A stretch of 64,000 nt of DNA from Physcocola sp002396385 (GTDB taxonomy: Bacteria; Bacteroidota; Bacteroidia; Bacteroidales; Paludibacteraceae): assembly GCA_946535435.1 (NCBI GenBank), contig CAMNDM010000003.1, positions 62,001 through 126,000 of the forward strand, written 5' to 3'. This document shows, one piece after another, positions 56,461 to 64,000 of this stretch. The notes under the pieces were generated by a model, which saw only the letters and a program-made list of their open reading frames with translations, searched no databases and was not told the origin of the DNA. The position numbers and the translations under genes are program-made. Position 1 is the first letter of the stretch; the number at the start of each line of letters is the position of its first letter.

Positions 56461-57264
56461 CTATTCCCTGAAACTGCTGGGTGGTGCACCCAAATTTTTC
56501 TGTACATAGCGGGTAAAGTAGCTTGTGTTGGCAAAACCGTATTGTTCGGAAAGTTGTTCAATGCTAAGGTTGGTTGTTCGGAGTTGCCGGGCAATGTCGA
56601 GTGCGGTGTAGCGGGTAATCCAATAGATGGCCGCCTGTCCGCTGACCTTCTTGCTCACTTCCGACAAGTATTTAGGCGTGACGAAGAGTTGTTCGGCAAA
56701 CCAGCCCACTTCGCGGTGCTGCCGGTATTCGCCGTTTTCCAAAAGTCTTAAGAAATCTTGCATCAGATGCCCATTCTGGCTGCTGACCTGCGCATCGCCA
56801 TACAGCTCGACGTGGAAGTCGAAGAAGTCGATAATCATACATTGCACGGCATTGATCATTGCCTCACGGTGGAAGTGGTGCGTGGCTATGGCGAGACGGT
56901 GCCGGATGTAGTCGAAATTGAGGGCGCAGACTTGTTGCTGTTCCGGGTTAAGGCGCATTACCGGATTTTCGAACAGGGCGAGGTGACCCCGTGTGCCGTA
57001 ATTGCTCTGTGGTGTGGCCACCTGTGTGAACTCAAACGATACGTAGATGACTTCTACGGCAAAATCGGTGCTTTTCTTTCCTAGTTCAAACGCTACGTCT
57101 TGGTGAGGGACAATCAGACAATCGCCCTTACCGAATAGGAACAGACGGCCGTCCATTGAAAATTCGCACGACCCGCAAGAGCAATAGGCGTGGGTGATGT
57201 AGCCGTTGTGTTGCATTTCTGACACTTGGCCGAGGTTGTCCGATATGATGATTTCGTTCTTCAT
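56461..57264 (-). CDS. AraC-family transcriptional regulator
   Basis: ATG 57262-57264 (267 residues, MKNEIIISDNLGQVSEM); an upstream TTG is inside the promoter box. The N-terminal cupin-like sensor (about 1-160) has FSMDGRLFLFGKGDCLIVPHQDVAF. The C-terminal double HTH (about 170-267) ends LSIEQLSEQYGFANTSYFTRYVQKNLGAPPSSFRE. It probably controls the adjacent AKR/CMD-cupin/flavodoxin operon. The -7 box at 57274-57281 lies only 10 bases before the ATG, implying a very short or leaderless transcript. Confidence 0.93.
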   Translation of the reverse strand: MKNEIIISDNLGQVSEMQHNGYITHAYCSCGSCEFSMDGRLFLFGKGDCLIVPHQDVAFELGKKSTDFAVEVIYVSFEFTQVATPQSNYGTRGHLALFENPVMRLNPEQQQVCALNFDYIRHRLAIATHHFHREAMINAVQCMIIDFFDFHVELYGDAQVSSQNGHLMQDFLRLLENGEYRQHREVGWFAEQLFVTPKYLSEVSKKVSGQAAIYWITRYTALDIARQLRTTNLSIEQLSEQYGFANTSYFTRYVQKNLGAPPSSFRE

Positions 57265-57273
57265 GGCTATTTG

Positions 57274-57281
57274 CAAAGATA
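57274..57281 (-). promoter_or_regulatory. -7 box (TATCTTTG) of the araC-type gene
   Basis: Perfect TAnnTTTG on the minus strand, 10 bases upstream of the chosen ATG; the transcript would have almost no leader. Confidence 0.5.
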
Positions 57282-57554
57282 ACTTTTTTCTTTAATATTC
57301 TTAACTTGTGTCTTGGCTGATAGGCAGTGGAAAATATATAACTGAAGGGTAACTAATTTTTCTCTCTAAATGTGGAGATCGTAAAGTACTCTTTGCCGTC
57401 AAGACCATCTGTCGAATCTGAAAACACTAAAATTGTTCTTATCGGTTACTTTAAGAATGATGGTCATTTGTCATGGATTCATCGCTATGAATCTTACAAC
57501 ATTAGGCATTATGGTCAGTTCGCAAACTATATTCCCAAGAATGCAGATTATCTC

Positions 57555-57761
57555 TTTTTTTACTAACTCTTTTTTTTCTGCTTTTTTAATTATCTTTTTG
57601 GCTATAAGTGTGTTTTTCTTTATTTAGATAAGGATAGATGAGAAGAATTAGTTGAAAAGATATGTTAATTTTATTGTACAACATAAAATGGAGGGTAAAA
57701 CGGGCGAAATGAAATAAATTTATGATTGGGATTGTGATAGCCTGTCAATGCGGGCTGCTTA
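57555..57761. repeat. Direct repeat of about 207 bp, left copy (flanks DUF4143 ATPase 3)
   Basis: It aligns with 59645-59855: TACTAACTCTTTT, AATTATCTTTTTGG, TAAGTGTGTTTTTC, AGATAAGGATAGA, GAGAAGAATTAGTTGAAAA, CATAAAATGG, GGGTAAAACGGGCGAAATG, GTGATAGCCTGTCAATGCGG occur in the same order. There are scattered substitutions and a few single-base gaps (roughly 90 percent alike by eye). Both copies contain a TTTTAT...ATAAAA inverted repeat. Confidence 0.9.
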
Positions 57762-57874
57762 CCGATTTGAACGAGACGTCACGTCCAACTCCGAAAAGGG
57801 AGGCCAAGCTGTACAAGTTCAATGCTGAAAGTTACGGTCGCCTGAAAGACAAGGGGTTCCGCATCGAGTTCTGA
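57749..57874 (+). pseudogene. C-terminal fragment of a second NrtR-like NUDIX regulator
   Basis: The frame reads CGLLTDLNETSRPTPKRE, AKLYKFNAESYGRLKDKGFR, IEF-stop. By hand alignment 34 of 41 residues are identical to the end of the NUDIX regulator at 52965-53657. Everything before this is missing: upstream sequence is the direct repeat. The DNA is diverged, especially at third positions, so it is not a recent copy of that gene but the tail of a paralogue cut by the element insertion or a deletion. Confidence 0.85.
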
Positions 57875-57897
57875 ACAGCCGCCATAATTTTGTTGCT

Positions 57898-59232
57898 TCA
57901 CAAAAATGGAGTGAAGTAAATAGGAATGCACTGTACCATTCCGTTCTTGTCGTAGTCTTTTGTGTATAATAAGATACGGTCGCCCACACGTGATGAGTAT
58001 TTCTCGCAAAATTTGTCTAGTGATTTGTGCGATTTGTATCCAGAAGACTTTACTTCTATTGGTGTGAGTTTATTGCCTCGTGAAAGCAGAAAGTCTATTT
58101 CGTAATTGTGTTTACCATTGTCTGTAGGAAATGTGTAGTAGAACAATTTGTTGTCAGTAGCACAGAGCATTTGTGCGACAAGATTCTCGAAAATGTATCC
58201 CAAATTCGTTTCGAGTTTGTCACTAAGGAGTTTTTCGTATATGATGTTGTCTGTGTATTCTTTATCCCAAAAACAGAGTGTGACGAATAAGCCTGTGTCT
58301 GCCATGAATACTTTATATGCGTCAAGCGATTTGTGTAGGTTTAATCCCACATTTGGATCTGTGCAATGATATGATATATTGATGGTTTTGCTTTCACACA
58401 TTTCAGAAATAATGACGTCGGTTCTTTCTGAACGACGGCTTTCGGTGCTTGCAGAAATCATATAGCGTGAGGCATTGTTGCTTAATTGCGCAGGTATGTT
58501 CTTGAAAATCAGAGAAGCTTTCCCCGATGGGTCTATTTTGTTGAAATCAGTGTCATAGAGTTTGAGAATTTCACGCTTTACGAAATCAACTTGTTGTAGA
58601 TTGTTGTATTCAAGGTAGGCGTTTACGGCTTGCGGCATACCTCCAACAAGCATGTATAAGCGCAGGTCTCTCATTAAACTCCGGTGTAGGGCTTCTCCTA
58701 ACGGACGTTTTTTTTCAAATAACTGTCGCAATTGTGTGGGAGTTGATTCATTACCTAGTGCCCAATAAAACTCTTCAATATCCATAGGATGGAGTGTCAT
58801 TCTTAATTCCTCGCTTGGAATAACAATGTGTTGAGTGTTTTTGCGTATCGATATTAGTGAGCCAGTCTCTATATAGTCGTAGCGCCCATCTTTTACTAAA
58901 TGCTTGATGGCTTGCCTTGCTTTCGGCTCCATTTGAACTTCGTCGAATACTATAACGGATTGGCGATTAATTAATTGTACTTTGAATATGCTTTGAAGTC
59001 TTAAAAAAAAGAAATCTAAATCGTTTAGGTCGTTGAATAACTCGCTTATTTGTGGTGATGATTTTGAAAAATCGATAAGGATATATGTTTTGTATTCTTT
59101 TTTAGCGAATTGTTCTACCAAAGTTGATTTTCCGACTCGTCTTGCCCCTTCGATAAGCAGGGCGTATTTGCCTTTCCATTGCTCCTTCCATCGCAGCATT
59201 TTTGAATATAATTTTCGTTTGAAGTTTGTCAT
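57898..59232 (-). CDS. DUF4143-type AAA ATPase, locus 3
   Basis: A 444-residue protein. Walker A GARRVGKSTLV (about 29-39), Walker B SVIVFDEVQMEPKARQAIK, sensor YIETGSLISIRK, and the HPMDIEEFYWALG region follow. The DUF4143 domain has KVFMADTGLFVTLCFW, LGYIFENLVAQML and nuclease-like YEIDFLLSRGNKLTPIEVKSSGY (D...ExK, an intact PD-(D/E)XK-type core). It belongs to a different subfamily from loci 1 and 2 (longer, with a GRYDYIETGS block). Three 33-bp tandem repeats lie upstream (59282-59379), and direct repeats of about 207 bp flank the whole locus. AT-rich. Confidence 0.93.
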   Translation of the reverse strand: MTNFKRKLYSKMLRWKEQWKGKYALLIEGARRVGKSTLVEQFAKKEYKTYILIDFSKSSPQISELFNDLNDLDFFFLRLQSIFKVQLINRQSVIVFDEVQMEPKARQAIKHLVKDGRYDYIETGSLISIRKNTQHIVIPSEELRMTLHPMDIEEFYWALGNESTPTQLRQLFEKKRPLGEALHRSLMRDLRLYMLVGGMPQAVNAYLEYNNLQQVDFVKREILKLYDTDFNKIDPSGKASLIFKNIPAQLSNNASRYMISASTESRRSERTDVIISEMCESKTINISYHCTDPNVGLNLHKSLDAYKVFMADTGLFVTLCFWDKEYTDNIIYEKLLSDKLETNLGYIFENLVAQMLCATDNKLFYYTFPTDNGKHNYEIDFLLSRGNKLTPIEVKSSGYKSHKSLDKFCEKYSSRVGDRILLYTKDYDKNGMVQCIPIYFTPFL

Positions 59233-59281
59233 GTATGTTTTCTTGTTGTAACTACTTGCTTCTTAGTGTAAAATTATGTAA

Positions 59282-59379
59282 AAGTGCAGTTTTCTCAAAA
59301 TGTTTTGGTATAAAAAGTGCAGTTTTCTCAAAATGTTTTGGTATAAAAAGTGCAGTTTTCTCAAAATGTTTTGGCTTTT
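59282..59379. repeat. Tandem array, 3 x 33 bp, upstream of DUF4143 ATPase 3
   Basis: Units start at 59282, 59315 and 59348, each AAGTGCAGTTTTCTC followed by AAAATGTTTTGG. The copies are identical over about 30 bases, and the last is cut short. No spacers. The gene-proximal end merges with the promoter region (TGCACTTTTACATAATTTTA on the minus strand), about 50 bases from the start codon. Confidence 0.93.
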
Positions 59380-59451
59380 TCTGTACCAGTTCAAAAATAC
59401 CCGGTTGGAAAAGGAAGGGTTATTGTGTGGTGTTTATTAATCTATATCAAT

Positions 59452-59533
59452 GATTTTAATCCATATTTTTTTATTCTATCATGTTGTTTTATAGTATGGT
59501 TTGCCTAAAAATGAAGAGAAATGGATTAAAATC
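59452..59533. repeat. Small inverted-repeat element
   Basis: GATTTTAATCCAT (59452-59464) is perfectly inverted at 59521-59533, enclosing 56 AT-rich bases. It may be a MITE-like remnant or a hairpin; no flanking duplication was recognised. Confidence 0.45.
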
Positions 59534-59644
59534 GGTCTGATTTTATGTTGTGCAATATAAAATGGGAACTCTGCAACCTGGTCGATTCTGTAAACTGAGT
59601 TTATGTAAGGTCTACTAATGTTAATTTTTATTAGTGGCTGTTGC

Positions 59645-59855
59645 TCCTTTTTTACTAACTCTTTTCTTTCTGCTTTTCTAATTATCTTTTTGGTTATAAG
59701 TGTGTTTTTCTCTTTTAGATAAGGATAGAGGAGAAGAATTAGTTGAAAAATATGTTAATTTTATGTTGTATAACATAAAATGGGGGGGTAAAACGGGCGA
59801 AATGAAATAAATTTACGATTGGGGTTGTGATAGCCTGTCAATGCGGGTTCTTACA
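59645..59855. repeat. Direct repeat of about 207 bp, right copy
   Basis: Same orientation as 57555-57761. Homology stops just after GTCAATGCGGG; in the left copy the NUDIX-regulator tail continues from here, in the right copy unrelated sequence follows. Confidence 0.9.
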
Positions 59856-59907
59856 GTCTATTGCTCTAATTCCTTTTTAGAACCCGTCTCAAATAAACTG
59901 TTAAAGT

Positions 59908-62688
59908 ATGAAAAGATTTTACCTTTTATTAACTATGTTGTGCTCTTTCGCTTCTTGCGTATTTGGGGCAAATGAAAAAGTATCAATAAGACCTTACAAT
60001 CAGAATTTCGCATGGGATACAAACCTGCTTGAAAATTTGGAAGGAGAAGGTATAGAATTGAAAACTAGCAATGGCCATGTTGTTAGAAAAGGTAACAAAT
60101 TCGGATTGGTTCGTGATATGGACAATGATTCCAGTTCGGTTGCCACGATGCAGATTGTTCTTTTAAAGGATTCAATCAATAACACTACAATGGATTTTGC
60201 TTATGCTGATGTATATGCATATGCAGAAGAGTCTCTCAAAGATAAAAGTGTAACTCATAAACAAGGATACCTTTGGGAGAATTATTATTGTTGTGGTTAT
60301 ATGGGATCTTTCCAACAAAAAAAATACCCTTTAAATGTAGGTAAATTAGAAAAATTTCAAAAAGAGGGAAGTTCGTATTATACCTTTTATTTTCAAAATG
60401 AATCAAAATCAGACACTTTATGGATAAATGACTTGACTTTTAAAATGTTGGTTGGAGAAACGTATGAATTTGCACTAGAAAGTGTTTATTCTGCGGATAC
60501 GACAATGGGGACAGTTAGCTTCATCCCGGGGTCGTATTATGTGGGCGAAAAAGTGAATGTCAGTGTAAAACCGAAAACTGGATATTATTTTGACAAGTGG
60601 ACAGGCTCACAAGTTAGTAGTTCTCAATATGAAGGTTTTTATATGTCGGAAAATCCTAAAACACCTGCATGTGCAAACTTCAAAGCTTATAAGGGAAATG
60701 TTGTGGTAAAGAGTGGAGATTCTAATTCTATTTCTGTCTACGGTACTGGGTATTATAAAGATAGTACGGTTCTTAAGGTTTATAAGGGAATGAAGTGTTT
60801 TGATGTTAGATGGAGTGATGGTTATATTGGAGATTCAAGACCTTGGAGTAAAGAAGGGAATGATACCTTGTATGTGTATATGAACAATGATAGATTGAAG
60901 CCTCATACATTTGTGCCGAATGATTCTGTTATGGGAAGTGTAAGGGGCTACGCTGGAGGTAGATCGGTGAAAAAGTTGTTCAAACCGGAATTTGTAAAAG
61001 ATTCTGTTCTCTATTTAACAGCAGACCGAAAACCTGGTTACCTCTTCTCTCATTGGGAAAACGGATTGACGGATTCTACGAGAACCATTTATTTAAATTC
61101 TTTGGACTGTGATAGCTCTTATGAATTTGTCGCATATTTTGAGAAGATTGATAATCCAGAATCAATTAATGTTGTAGTTGTCTCTGCTGATACGACTATG
61201 GGTGTTGTGAGTGGTGGTGGCACATATTTGTATGGACAAGATATTTTGAAACAGGCATTCCCTAAATTTGGTTGTAAACTAGAAAAATGGGTGTCTTTGA
61301 AAGATAAATCATTGGATGTCGCAACAGGAAATGACACCATAGTCGCTTATTTCGTGAGAAAAAAGAGTTATGTAAGTTTAGGTGGATCTTACTGTGAGAT
61401 AGATAGCGGATATGTTGATTCTATTACGGTATCGAATATGTTCAATGTGTTGAATATGAGAACGGGAATAGAAGACTCCTCAAGATGGTCGAGCATTTAT
61501 GACGTCACGTATGGTGATACGTTAATACTTACTGCAAAGGAAACTGATAGCTTGTTTTTCGTGCGTTGGGAGGATGGTAACACCGATAATCCTAGAACTG
61601 TTGTGTGTAACAAAGACTCTTATCACTTTGCTGCCGTATATTCGAAAGATTACCTTGTCGCAGACTCTTTCTTTGTAGATGTTCTTTCTAATAATGATAC
61701 GTTGGGAACTGTCGCTGGTAAGGGTTGGTATAAGGAAGGTGAAAACGTCGTAATAGAAGCAATTGCAAAAGACAATGCTGTATTTGAAAAGTGGAGTGAC
61801 GGTGTTGTCTATAGTAAACGTGTTCTTAATTGTTATGGGGATACTTCATTAACAGCATTCTTTGGTAAGATAGGAGGACGGACTGACAATTTGGTTGATG
61901 ACGATGAATGGAAGATGGATAGTGTTGGATTAGGACATTTAAGTGCTTATCTGGTCGTTGATTTGACCAAACTTCCTTACAATAAAGAACAAAAGAAATT
62001 CCTTACCCTCCAGGCTTCTGTAGAAATAATCCAAAGTGAAGGTTGCAATGCCTTTATAGAATGTTATGCGGATGCTGATTTAAAAAAATGTGTGGGGAAA
62101 ATTGTGCTGAAAGCAAAAGGTAGTTTATTTGCGGGACTTTTCGATAATAATGATGTTCCAAGTCCTTCGATGAAACCTGTTTTGTCTGAATTTTTTAGTG
62201 AAAGTTGTGTGTTGCCTGAGAATACTAGTTATTTGAAGGTTGTTTTGGATGATGAAAATGCAGAATCTTATGTTGATATAAAGGACCATTTTATGAATAT
62301 AGAGGTTGCTCTGTCTCGAAAGTCTTTCGATATGGTTCTATCTTCTTCTAACGACAATTATGGTAGTACGTTTGGAGATGGCGAGTATTTAGGTGGTGAT
62401 ATTGCTATTGTTAAAGCAGTGCCGGCTCCGGGTTATACCTTTGTGTGTTGGAGTGATAATATAACAACTCCTGAAAGAGAATTCATGATGAATGAAAGTG
62501 TTTCGTTGACCGCCATTTTTGATGAAGCTACTAGTGTGGATAATGTTTCGTCTTTGATAGATCCATTAGTAGATGTTTATTCTATAGAAGGATATCTTAT
62601 CAAAAGAAAAGTGAAACTTTCTGATGTACAGAGACAATTAGAAAAGGGTTTTTATATTATAAATTCAAAAAAGATCAGAATTCAGTAG
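59908..62688 (+). CDS. Large secreted surface protein with divergent InlB-type repeats
   Basis: A 926-residue protein with signal peptide MKRFYLLLTMLCSFASCVFG. At least five modules of about 70-90 residues follow the divergent InlB B-repeat (PF18998-like) pattern: ...DTTMGTVSFIPGSYYVGEKV...GYYFDKWTG, SVMGSVRGYAGG...GYLFSHWENG, TTMGVVSGGGTY...KLEKWVS, TLGTVAGKGWY...VFEKWSDG, YGSTFGDGEYL...GYTFVCWSDN, each ending with (V/T)A(Y/I)F. The C-terminus (VDVYSIEGYLIKRKV, LEKGFYIINSKKIRIQ) is a Bacteroidales type IX-like sorting tail. Probably an adhesin or glycan-binding surface protein. AT-rich, monocistronic, with terminator 62708-62746. Confidence 0.88.
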   Translation: MKRFYLLLTMLCSFASCVFGANEKVSIRPYNQNFAWDTNLLENLEGEGIELKTSNGHVVRKGNKFGLVRDMDNDSSSVATMQIVLLKDSINNTTMDFAYADVYAYAEESLKDKSVTHKQGYLWENYYCCGYMGSFQQKKYPLNVGKLEKFQKEGSSYYTFYFQNESKSDTLWINDLTFKMLVGETYEFALESVYSADTTMGTVSFIPGSYYVGEKVNVSVKPKTGYYFDKWTGSQVSSSQYEGFYMSENPKTPACANFKAYKGNVVVKSGDSNSISVYGTGYYKDSTVLKVYKGMKCFDVRWSDGYIGDSRPWSKEGNDTLYVYMNNDRLKPHTFVPNDSVMGSVRGYAGGRSVKKLFKPEFVKDSVLYLTADRKPGYLFSHWENGLTDSTRTIYLNSLDCDSSYEFVAYFEKIDNPESINVVVVSADTTMGVVSGGGTYLYGQDILKQAFPKFGCKLEKWVSLKDKSLDVATGNDTIVAYFVRKKSYVSLGGSYCEIDSGYVDSITVSNMFNVLNMRTGIEDSSRWSSIYDVTYGDTLILTAKETDSLFFVRWEDGNTDNPRTVVCNKDSYHFAAVYSKDYLVADSFFVDVLSNNDTLGTVAGKGWYKEGENVVIEAIAKDNAVFEKWSDGVVYSKRVLNCYGDTSLTAFFGKIGGRTDNLVDDDEWKMDSVGLGHLSAYLVVDLTKLPYNKEQKKFLTLQASVEIIQSEGCNAFIECYADADLKKCVGKIVLKAKGSLFAGLFDNNDVPSPSMKPVLSEFFSESCVLPENTSYLKVVLDDENAESYVDIKDHFMNIEVALSRKSFDMVLSSSNDNYGSTFGDGEYLGGDIAIVKAVPAPGYTFVCWSDNITTPEREFMMNESVSLTAIFDEATSVDNVSSLIDPLVDVYSIEGYLIKRKVKLSDVQRQLEKGFYIINSKKIRIQ

Positions 62689-62707
62689 TGTCTTAAATAG
62701 AAAAAGG

Positions 62708-62746
62708 AACAAACGAACTTCGGTTAAAAACCGAGGTTCGTTTGTT
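62708..62746 (+). terminator. Terminator of the InlB-repeat gene
   Basis: AACAAACGAAC-CGGT paired with ACCG-GTTCGTTTGTT, 20 bases past the stop codon. The T run is weak but the stem is long. Confidence 0.7.
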
Positions 62747-62827
62747 GTTTATGTATGGACTTGTTTGTTGTTTTTGTTCAACTCCCCAAATTATCTTACC
62801 TTTACCATATGTAAAGATTGATGGTAT

Positions 62828-63061
62828 ATGAAACTTTTTGTTGGAAATCTCGACTATTCTGTCCAGGAGGCAGAGTTGTGTGAATTGTTCTCGCTGCATG
62901 GCGCTCCCGATTCGGTAAAGATTGTTGTTGACCGCAAGACGGGCAAACCAAAGGGCTTTGCTTTTGTCGAGTTCGAGAACGATGTGCATGCCGTTAAGTC
63001 TATACAAGACTTGAACGGACGCGAGTTGTGTGGACGAAACATCACTGTAAAGGAAGCATAA
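62828..63061 (+). CDS. RNA-binding protein with a single RRM domain
   Basis: A 77-residue protein that is one complete RNA recognition motif: RNP2 KLFVGNLDY (residues 2-10) and RNP1 KGFAFVEF (about 43-50), with the beta-alpha-beta-beta-alpha-beta order intact. Bacteroidetes and cyanobacteria carry such small RBPs that bind single-stranded RNA and influence transcript stability, partly replacing Hfq. It is followed after 16 bases by the ABM gene. Confidence 0.92.
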   Translation: MKLFVGNLDYSVQEAELCELFSLHGAPDSVKIVVDRKTGKPKGFAFVEFENDVHAVKSIQDLNGRELCGRNITVKEA

Positions 63062-63077
63062 TATAGGAGAACGCAAT

Positions 63078-63362
63078 ATGTTAAGTATGATAGTTTATTA
63101 CCATTGTAAGGATGGTAAATTGCTCGATTTCCTTACAGCAGTAGGGAATGCTCATATAGCCAAACGCTGCCAAGGCGAACCCGGTAATGTTCAGTACGAA
63201 TATTTCCTGCCATTAGACAAGCCTGACACGGTCTTACTACTTGAAAAGTGGGAGACAGAAGAGGCGCAGAGGGCACATCTGGACACAGAAAACTTCAAGC
63301 TGTTAAGTGAGATTAAGGCTCAATTTGTCGAGTCTACCAAAATAGAACGCTATGTAGTGTGA
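63078..63362 (+). CDS. Antibiotic biosynthesis monooxygenase (ABM) domain protein
   Basis: A 94-residue YgiN-like ferredoxin-fold protein: MIVYYHCKDGKLLDFLTAVG, EPGNVQYEYFLPLDKPDTVLLLEKWETEEAQRAHLDTENF. Family members are dimeric quinol/quinone monooxygenases or act on reactive small molecules; cofactor-free. Operon with the RRM gene. Confidence 0.9.
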   Translation: MLSMIVYYHCKDGKLLDFLTAVGNAHIAKRCQGEPGNVQYEYFLPLDKPDTVLLLEKWETEEAQRAHLDTENFKLLSEIKAQFVESTKIERYVV

Positions 63363-63407
63363 GGTGATTGGAAAGTAGCCTGCAAGTGCTTGTTTTGAAA
63401 GAAAAAG

Positions 63408-63441
63408 AAAGCGTCTGGAACTTGAGTCCCAGACGCTTTTT
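63408..63441. terminator. Terminator between the ABM and GGGtGRT genes
   Basis: AAAGCGTCTGG paired with CCAGACGCTTT, then a T run on the plus strand and A residues on the other side. It serves both convergent genes. Confidence 0.85.
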
Positions 63442-63466
63442 ATAATAGCGTTACTGCTAAATCAGA

Positions 63467-64000
63467 TTACATAGCCTGAGCTACTGCAACAGCTACTGCA
63501 ACCGAAGCACCAACCATTGGGTTGTTACCCATGCCGAGGAAGCCCATCATTTCTACGTGTGCAGGAACTGATGAAGAACCAGCGAACTGGGCGTCAGAGT
63601 GCATACGGCCCATAGTGTCGGTCATACCGTAACTTGCAGGACCTGCTGCCATGTTGTCTGGGTGAAGGGTACGGCCAGTTCCACCACCAGATGCAACTGA
63701 GAAGTACTTCTTGCCCTGCTCAATACATTCCTTCTTGTAAGTACCAGCTACTGGGTGCTGGAAACGGGTAGGGTTGGTTGAGTTACCGGTGATTGATACA
63801 TCAACACCTTCCATGTGCATGATTGCTACACCTTCGCGAACATCGTCAGCGCCATAGCAGCGAACGCCACCACGAACACCGTCGGAATACTTGGTCTCTG
63901 AAAGGATGTTCACCTTGCCAGTGTAGTAGTCGAACTGGGTCTGTACATAAGTAAAGCCGTTGATACGAGAGATGATCTTAGCGGCGTCCTTACCCAAACC
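63467..64000 (-). CDS. GGGtGRT-family protein (C-terminal part, cut by window edge)
   Basis: The last 178 codons of the gene are present; the frame runs on past the right edge. The diagnostic SGGGTGRTLHPDNMAAGPASYG motif region, NPTRFQHPVAGTYKK and a C-terminal MMGFLGMGNNPMVGASVAVAVAVAQAM identify the GGGtGRT family (PF14057), normally about 330 residues. It is named for its motif; the function is unknown. Relatives are often encoded near an iron-sulphur assembly scaffold gene, which may lie outside the window. Confidence 0.92.
   Translation of the reverse strand, partial: GLGKDAAKIISRINGFTYVQTQFDYYTGKVNILSETKYSDGVRGGVRCYGADDVREGVAIMHMEGVDVSITGNSTNPTRFQHPVAGTYKKECIEQGKKYFSVASGGGTGRTLHPDNMAAGPASYGMTDTMGRMHSDAQFAGSSSVPAHVEMMGFLGMGNNPMVGASVAVAVAVAQAM

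Larger units (their letters stand above)
57265..57897. other. Gene-free AT-rich region with repeat copy and NUDIX tail
   Basis: It contains the araC promoter box, the left direct repeat (57555-57761) and a 42-codon NUDIX-regulator tail (57749-57874). A 64-codon frame at 57372-57566 reads somewhat like protein (GYFKNDGHLSWIHRYESYNI) but has no convincing start and may be a remnant. Confidence 0.65.
59233..59907. other. Gene-free AT-rich region with array, inverted repeat and direct repeat
   Basis: It contains the 33-bp array (59282-59379), a perfect 13-base inverted repeat (59452-59464 with 59521-59533), and the right direct repeat (59645-59855). An open frame over the array exists only because 33 is a multiple of three. 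Confidence 0.7.

Noticed and set aside
57372..57566. 64-codon ORF upstream of ATPase 3
   Set aside because: It looks slightly protein-like but starts at a non-ATG codon and runs into the direct repeat; at best a remnant, so not listed as a gene.
59226..59453. Plus-strand ORF encoding a repeated IKSAVFSKCFG peptide
   Set aside because: It stays open only because the 33-bp tandem repeat is a multiple of three; start and surroundings do not support translation.
63408..63441. Another copy of the CGTCT/AGACG hairpin repeat
   Set aside because: The shared GCGTCTGG is part of an ordinary terminator stem with a ten-base loop, unlike the three-base-loop hairpins.

Overview
The window looks like chromosomal DNA from a Bacteroidales bacterium (Prevotella/Bacteroides/Paludibacter-like). 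This rests on family content (DUF4290, DUF4836-like, GSCFA, PorT-type barrels, TonB receptor, Bacteroidetes-style RHS core, GGGtGRT protein, C-terminal tails like type IX secretion signals), on start sites with almost no Shine-Dalgarno sequence, and on many upstream boxes matching the Bacteroidetes -7 element TAnnTTTG (often TATCTTTG). Most of the window is housekeeping or conserved envelope DNA of moderate GC. Several AT-rich islands (about 8.7-10.2, 20.2-21.1, 35.1-38.9 and 57.3-62.7 kb) look acquired.

Layout. 0-5 kb: a FISUMP-like secreted protein, then a minus-strand operon of DUF4836-like protein, ABC ATPase, FtsX-type permease and hexapeptide acyltransferase. 5.2-8.7 kb: a two-gene operon of unknown envelope proteins. 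8.7-10 kb: an orphan RHS tip with an unknown toxin-like C-terminus and a 4-bp-overlapping membrane protein (candidate immunity). 10.2-14 kb: Rpn nuclease, PIN-PhoH ATPase, folC. 14-17 kb: a secreted protein, three identical tRNA-Val(UAC) genes and a uracil-DNA-glycosylase-family protein. 17-21 kb: DUF4143 ATPase, dnaB, Mrr. 21-32 kb: DUF4832 protein, LysM/PorT-like/DUF4290 operon, winged-helix protein, OmpA lipoprotein, GSCFA, nitroreductase, rimM. 32-38.9 kb: M6 protease, SprT-like mini-protease, lipoprotein, second DUF4143 ATPase between 204-bp direct repeats. 39-45.7 kb: TetR-RND efflux operon ending in a P-II-like gene. 45.9-52.8 kb: a tight seven-gene operon, ECF S component-TatA-TatC-polyferredoxin-Tat-exported Fe-S aldo/keto reductase-DUF1893-TonB receptor. 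53-57.3 kb: NrtR-like NUDIX regulator and an AraC/AKR/CMD-cupin/flavodoxin redox cluster. 57.3-59.9 kb: third DUF4143 ATPase, again between direct repeats. 59.9-64 kb: large InlB-repeat surface protein, RRM protein, ABM monooxygenase and the edge-truncated GGGtGRT gene.

The most unusual pattern is that each of the three DUF4143-type ATPase genes is preceded by exactly three tandem copies of its own 32-, 41- or 33-bp repeat. Two of the three also lie between direct repeats of about 200 bp. A fourth array of five 32-bp units has no ATPase beside it. I read this as a family of small cassette-like elements, each with its own cis-repeat; the function is unknown. Second in interest is the Tat/ferredoxin operon, which appears to be a dedicated export-plus-electron-delivery module for one periplasmic lipoprotein oxidoreductase.
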